Positions 33,417-41,844 of a DNA stretch of 64,000 nucleotides are shown in pieces. This DNA comes from Viridibacillus sp050278625. GTDB lineage: Bacteria; Bacillota; Bacilli; Bacillales_A; Planococcaceae. Each line of letters opens with the position of its first letter. The stretch's first letter is position 1. The notes beneath the pieces are model-generated. The model saw only the letters and a list, made by a program, of their open reading frames with translations, ran no database searches and was not told where the DNA came from. The DNA is taken from the NCBI RefSeq assembly GCF_050278625.1, contig NZ_JBNNTI010000019.1, positions 1-64,000 of the forward strand, given 5' to 3'. A program made the translations under genes and the position numbers.

Positions 33417-35996
33417 TTATCGATTACGAGAGTTTTTAATTTCTGATACTTGCTCTCTCATTGTAGCGTATTTATTGTCACCTATTAATATCATAATTTG
33501 TAACATTGTAAAAGGCAAATAAGCTCGTTTTCGATACGCCAAATATTTGGGTTTCCAAGTATTAGCAAATTTTTCTTTAAAATGTTGAACATCTTGGAAA
33601 TTATAATATTCCTGTCCATTAAAAATAATTTCTGCAGCAATTTTCTCCGTTAACGTAGCATACTTAGATACACCAATATGCGAAAGTGGAGTCATTCCGA
33701 CATTTAAAAGTTTTAAATTCTCACTCTTGGCCCAGATGAAAATATTGAGAAATAAATAGTCGATAATGCCTGATGGCAAATCCGTCTTTTTCGAGCGCAT
33801 TAGATCAATCGAAATGGTCTGTTCTTCGTCATATAACTGGATAATATTTGAGAATGCCACAACTTGCGCTTCGCCATTTTTCACAACAGCGAGCGGTGCA
33901 AATTGTAAATAATCTTCATTGAAATAGCCCAGTGAGAATCCCTTTTCTTTCCGATTGTCCAGCCATTCATCTGATAAGGTACGTAATTCTGTCAGCAAAT
34001 CTTTTTGAAAAGGTGGTTGAATGATTTCAAAAGAATAGCCTTTCTGCTCTAAACTATTTGTAAGCTTACTAACGGTCTTCGCATCTTCCTGGGAATATAC
34101 AAGATTCTCTATATCTATAAAACCTTCTTCTCCTAATTTAAAGAAATTATAACCGAAGCCATGTAGATAAGGTACGAACTGATCGCTCACTTCATAAAAG
34201 ACTGGCGTATAACCATAATAATCAGCATGAGCAACAAACTCCTCGATCGCTTCCGCAAAATCTGCTTTTTCTCCAACCAAGTCTCCAAGAACAACTAACT
34301 TATCGGCACTTTCTTGATAAGGGAATAAGACCGTTTTCTTCTCATTCCAAAAAATGTATTTATCATGCAAGAAAATGAGATGTGATAACTCTTTACCACC
34401 ATATTTATTGAGATGTAAAAATATTTCTTTTTCATGTTGGACTGAAGATATTTTTTTAAATTGTGTGACCTTTCTTAACCAAATTTCTATTAACACAACA
34501 ATGGTCACAACAATCAAAGCAATAAAGGCACTCCAAAACAAATCACCTGAGTCGGTAATAAAGTATGGTCTCATACTTTCTGGAATAGGATATTTTGCAG
34601 ATGGTTTCGCCCAAATACCAATACCTACATATAAAGCTGTGATAACCAAAATAATAGAAACATTTACGATTGAGCGACCCCACGTAACAATGTAACTCTC
34701 ACGATAGAAACGATCTCTCGATACAAATAGTAGTCCAGCTACAAATATCATAAATAGTGCCTGTTCATATTGAATACCTTTTAAAATAAACAATGCCGCA
34801 GCAAATAATAAGACGAATAATGTGAATTGATATGAGCGCCGATCCTTGTAAGAAATCCCATTCGATAACGCTAGCAATATAAACCCAGTCGCTACAGCTA
34901 CCTGGTGAGATACATTAACTATTGGCAAAGATAATACATCTTTTGCATACTTAATTCTTTCAATAGCTCCAGGAGCAGCCGAAGATATCAAAAGCAAAAG
35001 GCCAGATAAGAACACAAGGACCGTAGCAGTGATATGACTAGCTCGTTCTAAAATAATATTGGGAACACTGTTAAAGCCAGCATTTAATTTGCCCCATAAA
35101 TCACGTAGGAACAAAGCAAGCCCTGCTAAAAAAGGAATAATATAATATCCGACGCGGTAAAATAACAGCATCAATAATACGGACTCTTCAGGTACATTTA
35201 AGCTTTGGGTCCCCCAGATGAATACAAGATCAAAAGATCCAAGACCACCTGGAATCATGCTCACAATACCTGCACATGAGGCAATAATGAAAATCGGCAG
35301 TAATTTTTCAAAACCAATTGGCACTTCTAGCATATAACTGATTAAGTAAATAAATGCAAATGCACCTAACCATTCTAAAACTGATACACCTAGTAAGCCT
35401 ACATCTCCTAATACATGGCGAGGTGTTGTCGTTTTTTTAGCTAATTGAACAATAGCCTTGATAATTAAAAAGGGCACATATAAACCAATAATTGATACAG
35501 CAACAACTAAAATTTTCCGTTCATTTAATAATGGGAAATCCCAATAGAAGATAGGTAATACCCAAGCAAAAAATGAAAGACCTGCTAAATAAAATAAGGT
35601 TACTGATGCAATTGTCTTAAAAAATGTGCTACTATCCACTTCTTTTTTCTTAAAATAATGTGTACGCAATAGCACACCAATTAAGCCACCAAAACCAATT
35701 AGATTAGAGAACGAGTTAATAATTAACGATTCTTTCATTAAACGTTTTAACGGTCTTTTAAGCTTTAATTTCCTCACAATAAAATAATCATAGAAAAACA
35801 TTGGGAATACTAGTGCTAAAGGAACAGCTGCCATTAATACTAAAGTACGGACATCTAAATTCTTTAGCTCTCGAACAATTTCTTGCCCATTAACATTCCC
35901 AAGAATCTTACCTATTTCATGAATAGCGAAAATCATTAATAGTACTGGAAGAATGATTTTCAGCCATTGAAAAATTGTCGATTTGTTTAGTTTCAT
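33417..35996 (-). CDS. mprF: bifunctional lysylphosphatidylglycerol synthetase/flippase
   Basis: 859 residues, the normal MprF length. The N-terminal about 510 residues carry some fourteen helices including the flippase/UPF0104 region (LIGFGGLIGVLLRTHYF, SCAGIVSMIPGGLGSFDLVF). The C-terminal about 330 residues form the DUF2156/GNAT-like tRNA-dependent transferase (DKLVVLGDLVGEKADFAEAI, FKLGEEGFIDIENL, DEWLDNRKEKGFSLGYFNEDYL, MTPLSHIGVSKY). It transfers lysine from Lys-tRNA to phosphatidylglycerol and flips the product outward, lowering surface charge against cationic peptides. I start at ATG 35994-35996, which has a GGGTGG nearby; the upstream extension to 36053 is not MprF-like. Confidence 0.94.
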   Translation of the reverse strand: MKLNKSTIFQWLKIILPVLLMIFAIHEIGKILGNVNGQEIVRELKNLDVRTLVLMAAVPLALVFPMFFYDYFIVRKLKLKRPLKRLMKESLIINSFSNLIGFGGLIGVLLRTHYFKKKEVDSSTFFKTIASVTLFYLAGLSFFAWVLPIFYWDFPLLNERKILVVAVSIIGLYVPFLIIKAIVQLAKKTTTPRHVLGDVGLLGVSVLEWLGAFAFIYLISYMLEVPIGFEKLLPIFIIASCAGIVSMIPGGLGSFDLVFIWGTQSLNVPEESVLLMLLFYRVGYYIIPFLAGLALFLRDLWGKLNAGFNSVPNIILERASHITATVLVFLSGLLLLISSAAPGAIERIKYAKDVLSLPIVNVSHQVAVATGFILLALSNGISYKDRRSYQFTLFVLLFAAALFILKGIQYEQALFMIFVAGLLFVSRDRFYRESYIVTWGRSIVNVSIILVITALYVGIGIWAKPSAKYPIPESMRPYFITDSGDLFWSAFIALIVVTIVVLIEIWLRKVTQFKKISSVQHEKEIFLHLNKYGGKELSHLIFLHDKYIFWNEKKTVLFPYQESADKLVVLGDLVGEKADFAEAIEEFVAHADYYGYTPVFYEVSDQFVPYLHGFGYNFFKLGEEGFIDIENLVYSQEDAKTVSKLTNSLEQKGYSFEIIQPPFQKDLLTELRTLSDEWLDNRKEKGFSLGYFNEDYLQFAPLAVVKNGEAQVVAFSNIIQLYDEEQTISIDLMRSKKTDLPSGIIDYLFLNIFIWAKSENLKLLNVGMTPLSHIGVSKYATLTEKIAAEIIFNGQEYYNFQDVQHFKEKFANTWKPKYLAYRKRAYLPFTMLQIMILIGDNKYATMREQVSEIKNSRNR

Positions 35997-36100
35997 TCGT
36001 AACCACCCATTTACATCAACTTTGTATAATACTACTATACAGTTGTGACGCAAAAAATGCTGAATTCGTGGCTTAAATTCTTTTTTTTTTCACAAATCGA

Positions 36101-36664
36101 CTATTTTTTGATAACTCCACATGCAATTCGCTTACCAGAATTCCCTGATGGATCTGTTTTATAGTCGTCCGATGTTTCATGTATAACAAAAGCACTACCA
36201 TCTCCATCTAGAATGGAACGACTATCTCCCTTTTTCAAAGTAAAAGCCTTAGTCGAAAATTCCAAATCAACTGTACCATCTTTATCTATTTGTAAATTTG
36301 GCAAATCACCTAAATGGTATCCTTTTGGATTAAGATAACCATGTTGCTTATGTGTTGGGTTAAAGTGCATACCTGCCGACTCAAATGTAGGTGGCTCACA
36401 TTTTCCGACTGCATGAATATGAATCGCCTTCTCACCAGGTTCTAACCCTTGTAATGCAAGTCCGATGTTAACACCTTCTTCTGTTTCAGTTAAAACTGCT
36501 TCACCAATAGATTTTCCTTCACTATTAATAAACATTGCATGTGCCGATTCAGCTGGAATTGCAGTTACTGGCTGTGAAGCTTCTTTATTTGCAGAGCAAG
36601 CACCAAGCAATAATGTCATACTTGTCAGACTTAATAACATCCATTGCGATTTTTTTCCACTCAT
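36101..36664 (-). CDS. sodC: Cu/Zn superoxide dismutase lipoprotein
   Basis: 187 residues. The N-terminus is a lipoprotein signal (MLLSLTSMTLLLGAC, lipobox LGAC with Cys near 23), so the protein is anchored outside the membrane. The SodC metal ligands are visible: HIHAVGKC (Cu His pair and disulfide Cys), MHFNPTHKQHG and HLGDLPNL, SAFVIHETSDD and RIACGVI with the second Cys. It converts external superoxide to oxygen and peroxide, though some Bacillus homologues (YojM) lack full activity. GGAGTGG precedes the ATG. Confidence 0.9.
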   Translation of the reverse strand: MSGKKSQWMLLSLTSMTLLLGACSANKEASQPVTAIPAESAHAMFINSEGKSIGEAVLTETEEGVNIGLALQGLEPGEKAIHIHAVGKCEPPTFESAGMHFNPTHKQHGYLNPKGYHLGDLPNLQIDKDGTVDLEFSTKAFTLKKGDSRSILDGDGSAFVIHETSDDYKTDPSGNSGKRIACGVIKK

Positions 36665-36761
36665 TGAACACCACTCCTTTTATATAAGCATGGGTAATTT
36701 GTCGAAAATTATGTATGATGATTGCCAAATCCCTCGCTTTTTTTAAAAAATGAATAAAAAA

Positions 36762-36798
36762 ACACCCCTCACGACGAACTACTTTCGACATGAGAGGT
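36762..36798 (-). terminator. terminator of the LysM-3D protein gene
   Basis: On the minus strand ACCTCTCATGTCGAA pairs with TTCGTCGTGAGGGGT, followed by GTTTTTTT. Confidence 0.8.
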
Positions 36799-36820
36799 AC
36801 ATTTTATATTACTCTGCAGT

Positions 36821-37579
36821 TTAGTCTAAAACTTTGATTGTGACATTACGTACGCCCCATTGATAAACTTTATTATTATCTGGGATAAATACATCAATAC
36901 GGTTTCCTTTAATAGCACCACCCGTATCAGAAGCTATTGCCTCTCCGTAACCTTCTACCCAAACTCTTGATCCTAAAGGGATAACAGAAGGATCAACTGC
37001 AATAACTTTCGCTCCCGGATTTGCACGTAAATCATACCCAGTAGCTGTCACACCAGAACACCCTGTACAATAGGCCGTATATGCAGTCGCACGTACAGTC
37101 ATCGTTTTACCCCCTTGTTGAGGCGTTGATGTTTGTGCAGATGTTGATTTTGTTTGCTTTGTTTGTGCAGGTGCTTGTGTAACTCTTGTTATGTCTGAAG
37201 TTGCCGTAGCAGATAAAGCGAGTTTATCTCCTGCAAAGATTAAATCGCTTGATAAATCATTCCATTTCATCAAATCCGCTATAGTAACCTCCTTTTCTTC
37301 GGCGATTTTTGTAAGTGTATCACCTTTTTTAATAGTATATGTGTCATCTGATTTTTCATCAGATTTAGATTCTAAATCTAGTTGTTGTTCTGGGAAGATT
37401 AAAGAAGAATCTAGCAGGTTAGATGCTTGTAAATCTCCAACTGTAACGTTGTTGTCCTGTGCAATAGACCAAAGTGTATCCCCTTTTTCTACAGTATAGC
37501 TAACAGGTGCAGCATGTGCTGTCAATGTTGCAGATCCTAATATCAAACCTGCTGCTAGTGCAATCAATTGTTTTCTCAT
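36821..37579 (-). CDS. secreted LysM-3D domain cell-wall protein (YocH-like)
   Basis: 252 residues: signal peptide (LIALAAGLILGSATLTAHAA), two LysM repeats (VSYTVEKGDTLWSIAQDNNV, near 27-68; DTYTIKKGDTLTKIAEEKEV, near 77-120), a Thr/Gln/Ser linker, and a C-terminal 3D domain (MTVRATAYTAYC...ATGYDLRANPGAKVIAVDP...YGEAIASDTGGAIKGNRIDVF) with the three conserved Asp. Proteins of this type are muralytic transglycosylases such as B. subtilis YocH, bound to peptidoglycan by LysM. The ATG at 37577-37579 starts the signal peptide; AAGGAGG lies 12 bases upstream, a long spacing. A WalR-like half-site (TGTAAC-N5-TGATAC, minus strand) lies upstream but is imperfect. Confidence 0.9.
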   Translation of the reverse strand: MRKQLIALAAGLILGSATLTAHAAPVSYTVEKGDTLWSIAQDNNVTVGDLQASNLLDSSLIFPEQQLDLESKSDEKSDDTYTIKKGDTLTKIAEEKEVTIADLMKWNDLSSDLIFAGDKLALSATATSDITRVTQAPAQTKQTKSTSAQTSTPQQGGKTMTVRATAYTAYCTGCSGVTATGYDLRANPGAKVIAVDPSVIPLGSRVWVEGYGEAIASDTGGAIKGNRIDVFIPDNNKVYQWGVRNVTIKVLD

Positions 37580-38066
37580 CGTTAAAAACGACCTCCTTTT
37601 CACTAACACGGATAACTCTAACATCCCCACATTTCATGAATATTTCTAAAAGATGTAGGGGGGGTATCAATCCTGTTACAATAGTTGGCAATTTTCTGTC
37701 ATTTTATACATTTTTCTATTAAAAAAATTTATGAAGTATTCAAGAGGCTTGCCATGACTGCTAGGATGAACATTGGAGTATAATTTCAAATATTTAATTC
37801 TAAAAAATATTCTGCTAAAAAAAGTAAAGAAATTGTCTGAGATTTTTTTAATTTTCGTGAAAAATGAGGGAGTTTTGATTAAATAGAGGGTAAAAATAGA
37901 GAGAAAAGGACTCAAATATTACAAAAAACATGTTTATTTTTAGATTAAGTACATAATAACGGGATGTTATTCACTTTTTTCCAGAAAAAATTATTTAAAA
38001 CTAATTATTTATTTTAAAATAAATAATTAGTTTTAAAGTACATCCATTCCATTTCTTCGTAAAAAA
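37580..38066. other. long leader/intergenic region upstream of the LysM-3D gene
   Basis: About 490 A+T-rich bases. A hairpin at 37625-37661 (CCCCACAT with ATGTAGGGG, one bulge) lies in the probable 5' leader. I looked for a c-di-AMP (ydaO) riboswitch, common before such genes, and did not see its conserved core. Nothing else was recognised. Confidence 0.5.
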
Positions 38067-38092
38067 ACCTTCCATTAAGATTCATGGAAGGT
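38067..38092 (-). terminator. terminator of the XRE regulator
   Basis: ACCTTCCAT pairs with ATGGAAGGT, with TTTTTTT on the minus strand. Confidence 0.85.
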
Positions 38093-38157
38093 GATAAGTA
38101 AATTCAATATAATCTTGGGCTGGTTATCGTGCTTTATCCCAAACATTTAATAAATAA

Positions 38158-38529
38158 TTATGAAGTAACCTCTTTTTGCATTGCCTTTAATTCAGCCAAA
38201 GTATAAAGTTCTAATAAGTCCTGTTTATTAAGTTCTGGCAATAGCAAATGGATATCTCGTAGTAATACTTTACGTTTTTTAAATTTGTCTTTGTCTTCTT
38301 TTTGTTCAACTGACTCTTCCATTACATTTAAAAGTAATTCATCAGCCGATACTTGTAGTACTCCACTCAATTTTACAATCCAGCTTGCAGATGGAACACT
38401 TTCTCCCATCTCCCAACTTTTAATACGGCTTGCAGATGTGCCAATTTTCCTACCTAATGACAACATCGAATAATCATTTAACTCTCGTAGTTCCTTCAAT
38501 TTCATTCCAAAAGCTTGCGCATCAAACAT
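38158..38529 (-). CDS. XRE-family transcriptional regulator
   Basis: 123 residues. Residues 6-65 are an HTH_3 domain (KLKELRELNDYSMLSLGRKI, the recognition helix SASRIKSWEMGESVPS, then WIVKLSGVLQVSADELL). A charged C-terminal helix pair follows (KFKKRKVLLRDIHLLLPELN, QDLLELYTLAELKAMQKE), probably for dimerization. I start at the ATG 38527-38529, eight bases after GGAG. Its target is unknown; it is monocistronic between a promoter region and a terminator. Confidence 0.8.
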   Translation of the reverse strand: MFDAQAFGMKLKELRELNDYSMLSLGRKIGTSASRIKSWEMGESVPSASWIVKLSGVLQVSADELLLNVMEESVEQKEDKDKFKKRKVLLRDIHLLLPELNKQDLLELYTLAELKAMQKEVTS

Positions 38530-38676
38530 TTTTTTCACTCCTTTAAATGTGTTTCCTTTTGTGAATTTTGAGTTACTTTTATTATATAGTTTTCGGATTT
38601 GTACTATTGAAATTTAGTGTTGAAAACTAGCTTTGATGACTAATATTAGTGGGAAATATAAATTGAAATTAAATAA

Positions 38677-39162
38677 TTATTTAACAAAACTAGCTGGCAT
38701 ATAAGCCGCTACTACTTCTCCATTTACTACATGCTCATCCCCAGCATATAATTTCACATGAATTTTGAATTTCTTTGGGTGAATTTCTTCTACCTTACCA
38801 ACAGCTTTTAACTGTACCCCTTGTGGCGTCGGTTTCAAGTAATCCACATGTAATGACGCGGTAACAAATCTGGGTGGTTCCACACTATCACCTGGCTCAT
38901 ACCCATTTTTTCGATGCAGTGCCAAAGCTGCTGATCCAGTACCATGACAGTCAATTAGTGAAGCTAAAAATCCGCCATATACGAATCCGGGTATAGCAGT
39001 GAATTTATCACCCGATTCATAATAAGTAACGGTTTCCTCACCTTCCCAAACTGTGCGAATATGATGACCGTCAGTATTCAATCTTCCACAACCATAGCAC
39101 CAAGCAAATTCATCTGGATATTCATCCTGAATAGCTATTTTTTCTACCTTATTCATACACAT
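38677..39162 (-). CDS. PaaI-type hotdog thioesterase
   Basis: 161 residues with a single hotdog fold. The PaaI/4HBT motif is IPGFVYGGFLASLIDCHGTGS, with the Gly-Gly and Asp of the active site near residue 65-70. It is followed by ASLHVDYLKPTP and VVNGEVVAAYMP strands. An N-terminal pair of Cys in WCYGCGRLN is typical of a subgroup. It hydrolyses acyl-CoA or similar thioesters; the substrate is unknown. Two ATGs (39162, 39156) follow AAAGGGG with spacing 4 or 10, so the start may be two codons shorter. Confidence 0.82.
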   Translation of the reverse strand: MCMNKVEKIAIQDEYPDEFAWCYGCGRLNTDGHHIRTVWEGEETVTYYESGDKFTAIPGFVYGGFLASLIDCHGTGSAALALHRKNGYEPGDSVEPPRFVTASLHVDYLKPTPQGVQLKAVGKVEEIHPKKFKIHVKLYAGDEHVVNGEVVAAYMPASFVK

Positions 39163-39320
39163 TCATCCCCTTTATTGCAAAATAATCCTACTCCTATACA
39201 ATTCGACAACTGCATTCTTAAACCTTTTCTTTTTAACAACTTTTCTGCTTTAAAGAGAAAATTTTTATGTTTATTAGAATAATAATTATTTTACAAAGTG
39301 AATGCGATTTAGTTCAAAAG
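39163..39320. other. intergenic region before the thioesterase
   Basis: A+T-rich promoter region for the thioesterase. With the following terminator and the stretch to 39495 it forms a 330-base gap; no further gene or motif was recognised. Confidence 0.4.
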
Positions 39321-39359
39321 CAAAAAACCACTTCATCTAGTTGATGAAATGGCTTTTTC
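39321..39359 (-). terminator. terminator of cstA
   Basis: On the minus strand CCATTTCATC pairs with GATGAAGTGG (one mismatch), followed by TTTTTTG. Confidence 0.75.
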
Positions 39360-39495
39360 AACCTATTTTATTATTCAATAATGATTATGAAGGCGGTTAA
39401 TTTGAATAACCAAGGCGTGTTTTCTTTTCCTTTTGAGTTGACTCTTCTCTCTTCTTCATCGACTAACTAACGATAATTAGGACTGCAACATCCCA

Positions 39496-40953
39496 TTAAA
39501 TATAGTCTTTATTATTACCTGATACATCTTCATCTAGTAATACCGAATTTTCATTTCTCTGTTTAACTGCAGCAACAAAGAAGATGGCGATAATTGCCAA
39601 AGTGATAACTGTTGAGCCTATATATGCCACGTTCATCGGTAAATTAAAACCAATCGTAGCATTTAAAATGTATGTCGTTGTTGTCATTGTCATAAATACT
39701 CCTGGTATAAGAGAAATCCAGTAGTTTTTCTTTGCTAAGAATAGATACATTGTCGCAACCCATAGTGCAATTACTGCTGTAGATTGGTTAGCCCATGAGA
39801 AGTAGCGCCAAAGAATATTAAAGTCTATTTTTGTTAAAGCAAATGAAATAACAAATAAAGGTAACGCAATCCAAATTCGACTCATGAATTTAACTTGTGA
39901 TAATTTAAAATAATCCGCGATAATCATACGCGCACTTCGGAAAGCAGTATCTCCCGAAGTAATTGGTAAGATGATTACTCCTAAGATAGCTAATGTACCA
40001 CCAAATGCGCCAAGCATCATAATAGAAGCATCACTAACGATCTTCGCTGGACCACCAGCTGCTAGTAATTCATTTAAACCTTCATAGCTACCAAATAAAC
40101 TCATCCCTGCAGCAGCCCAAATCATAGCGATAACACCTTCAGCTATCATCATGCCATAGAAAATTTTACGACCTTCTCCTTCATTTTTCGTTGTACGAGA
40201 AATGATGGGTGATTGAGTTGCATGAAAACCAGAAAGTGCTCCGCATGAAATCGTTAGGAACAATAAAGGGTAAATTGGTAAATTATCAGGGTGGAAATTT
40301 TGTAATGATAACTCAGGAATTGGAGCATCTGTTACAACTAGTCCTACCCCAACCCCAAGTGCACTGATTAAAAGTAATGCCCCAAAGATTGGATAAAAGC
40401 GACCAATAATCTTATCAATCGGTAATAACGTTGCTAAAATATAATAGACGAAAATAACACCAACGATAATACCCATCGCTGCCCAACCATCCATTAAGTT
40501 ATAAAGTAATGTTGCGGGTGAAGTTACAAAGACCGTACCTACTAATAATAGAAGTAAAATAGCAAAAGCATTTACAACGTGCTTCATGAATTTCCCTAAA
40601 AATTTACCTGCAAGCTCCGGTAAATGTGCACCTCGGTTACGAATTGAAATCATACCCGTTAAATAATCATGTACAGCTCCTGCGAAAATACAGCCAATTA
40701 CAATCCATATAAATGCAACAGGACCATATAAGGCACCCATAATTGGGCCAAATATTGGACCCACTCCAGCAATATTCAACAGCTGGATCAATGAGTTTTT
40801 ACTAGTCGACATCGGTATGTAGTCTACACCATCTGCATTTGTATAGGCCGGCGTTGGACGTTCCTCCTTAGAGCCAAATACCTTTTCAACAAACTTGCCA
40901 TAAGTAAAATATCCGAAAATCAATAAGACTATACCAAACAAAAATGTAACCAT
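39496..40953 (-). CDS. cstA: CstA-family pyruvate/peptide transporter
   Basis: 485 residues with about thirteen hydrophobic helices. CstA signatures are FGSKEERPTPA and DGVDYIPMSTSKN, then LLNIAGVGPIFGPIMGALYG, AGAVHDYLTGMISIRNRGAHLPEL and SGDTAFRSARMIIADYF. CstA/BtsT proteins take up pyruvate with protons, and CstA was first linked to peptide use under carbon starvation. A LytS/LytTR two-component pair is encoded just upstream on the same strand, 163 bases away, mirroring BtsSR-BtsT. A near-consensus cre site lies 28 bases before the start codon. Confidence 0.9.
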   Translation of the reverse strand: MVTFLFGIVLLIFGYFTYGKFVEKVFGSKEERPTPAYTNADGVDYIPMSTSKNSLIQLLNIAGVGPIFGPIMGALYGPVAFIWIVIGCIFAGAVHDYLTGMISIRNRGAHLPELAGKFLGKFMKHVVNAFAILLLLLVGTVFVTSPATLLYNLMDGWAAMGIIVGVIFVYYILATLLPIDKIIGRFYPIFGALLLISALGVGVGLVVTDAPIPELSLQNFHPDNLPIYPLLFLTISCGALSGFHATQSPIISRTTKNEGEGRKIFYGMMIAEGVIAMIWAAAGMSLFGSYEGLNELLAAGGPAKIVSDASIMMLGAFGGTLAILGVIILPITSGDTAFRSARMIIADYFKLSQVKFMSRIWIALPLFVISFALTKIDFNILWRYFSWANQSTAVIALWVATMYLFLAKKNYWISLIPGVFMTMTTTTYILNATIGFNLPMNVAYIGSTVITLAIIAIFFVAAVKQRNENSVLLDEDVSGNNKDYI

Positions 40954-40980
40954 AGCCTTCCCCCCTTAAATAATAATTTT

Positions 40981-40994
40981 TGAATACGTTTACA
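40981..40994. promoter_or_regulatory. probable cre (CcpA) site upstream of cstA
   Basis: TGAATACGTTTACA agrees with TGWNANCGNTNWCA at 13 of 14 positions (T instead of A at position five). Its place close to the cstA start predicts carbon catabolite repression. Confidence 0.55.
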
Positions 40995-41115
40995 TAATTA
41001 TAATAAAAGAGGATCGTTTATGAACATTCTGTGACTAACATGTCGATATGTATGATTTACATGCAATTATAACGGTCTAAAATGCGGTTATTTTTTTATG
41101 AAACTGTGCATAACA

Positions 41116-41844
41116 TTAAATCTCTAAACTTTTGCGTAACCCTTTTACATAATTACGACTTACCGGTAATAATGATTCCTGCCCTTCTATTTCCAATTGG
41201 TATGCCCCATTAAACCAGGGGCTTAACCCTTTAATATATTTCAAATTCACTAAAAAACCTTTATGAATACGAAAAAAAGAGTAGGAGTGCAATCGAAACT
41301 CCAAATCTTTAAGCGCTGCCTTTGTCTCATACTCACCTAGCTGAGTCATAATTTTCGTTATTTTATCTTCACGTGAAAAATAATATATAATTTCTAAATT
41401 CAAATAGACTATTTCTCCCTCTACTTCAACAGCTAATTTACCCGAATTTTTCTTCTGCTCACCAACTGGTTGGAACTGCAATTTATTTTTAACACGTTCA
41501 ACTGCTTGCTTCATTTCTTCTTCATCATATGGCTTCAATAAATAATCGACCGCTTCATATCGAAAGGCCTCAGCTGCAAATTGTGGATAAGCTGTTGAGA
41601 AGATAATAAGGGGCACCTTTTTTAATGCACGTAATGATTTCGCTACCTCCATCCCATTCATTGACGGCATTTCAACATCTAAAAGCACGACATCTGGTTG
41701 GAGCTGAATAGCTTGCATGATCGCCTCTTCTCCCGTTTTAGCTTCACCTACTATTAATATAGAAGAAAATCCGGATAAAAGATGCTTCAATTCCTCTCGA
41801 TTATATAGCTCATCATCGACAATTAATGCCCTAATGGACTCCAC
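41116..41844 (-). CDS. LytTR-family response regulator
   Basis: About 242 residues. The receiver domain (residues 4-118) has the acidic pair in ALIVDDE, phospho-acceptor Asp in VVLLDVEMPSMNGM (near 55), Thr/Ser in IIFSTAYP and Lys in YLLKPYDEEE. The C-terminal LytTR DNA-binding domain spans 140-242 (GEIVYLNLEIIYYFSREDK, FFRIHKGFLVNLKYI, LLPVSRNYVKGLRK). It overlaps the kinase gene. The start is TTG 41850 or GTG 41844; GTG has the better distance from AAAGGGAG. Its likely target is cstA, by analogy to BtsR and LytT pyruvate circuits. Confidence 0.85.
   Translation of the reverse strand: MESIRALIVDDELYNREELKHLLSGFSSILIVGEAKTGEEAIMQAIQLQPDVVLLDVEMPSMNGMEVAKSLRALKKVPLIIFSTAYPQFAAEAFRYEAVDYLLKPYDEEEMKQAVERVKNKLQFQPVGEQKKNSGKLAVEVEGEIVYLNLEIIYYFSREDKITKIMTQLGEYETKAALKDLEFRLHSYSFFRIHKGFLVNLKYIKGLSPWFNGAYQLEIEGQESLLPVSRNYVKGLRKSLEI

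Noticed and set aside
37580..37930. c-di-AMP (ydaO) riboswitch upstream of the LysM-3D gene
   Set aside because: Conserved core motifs of that class were not found on the minus strand.
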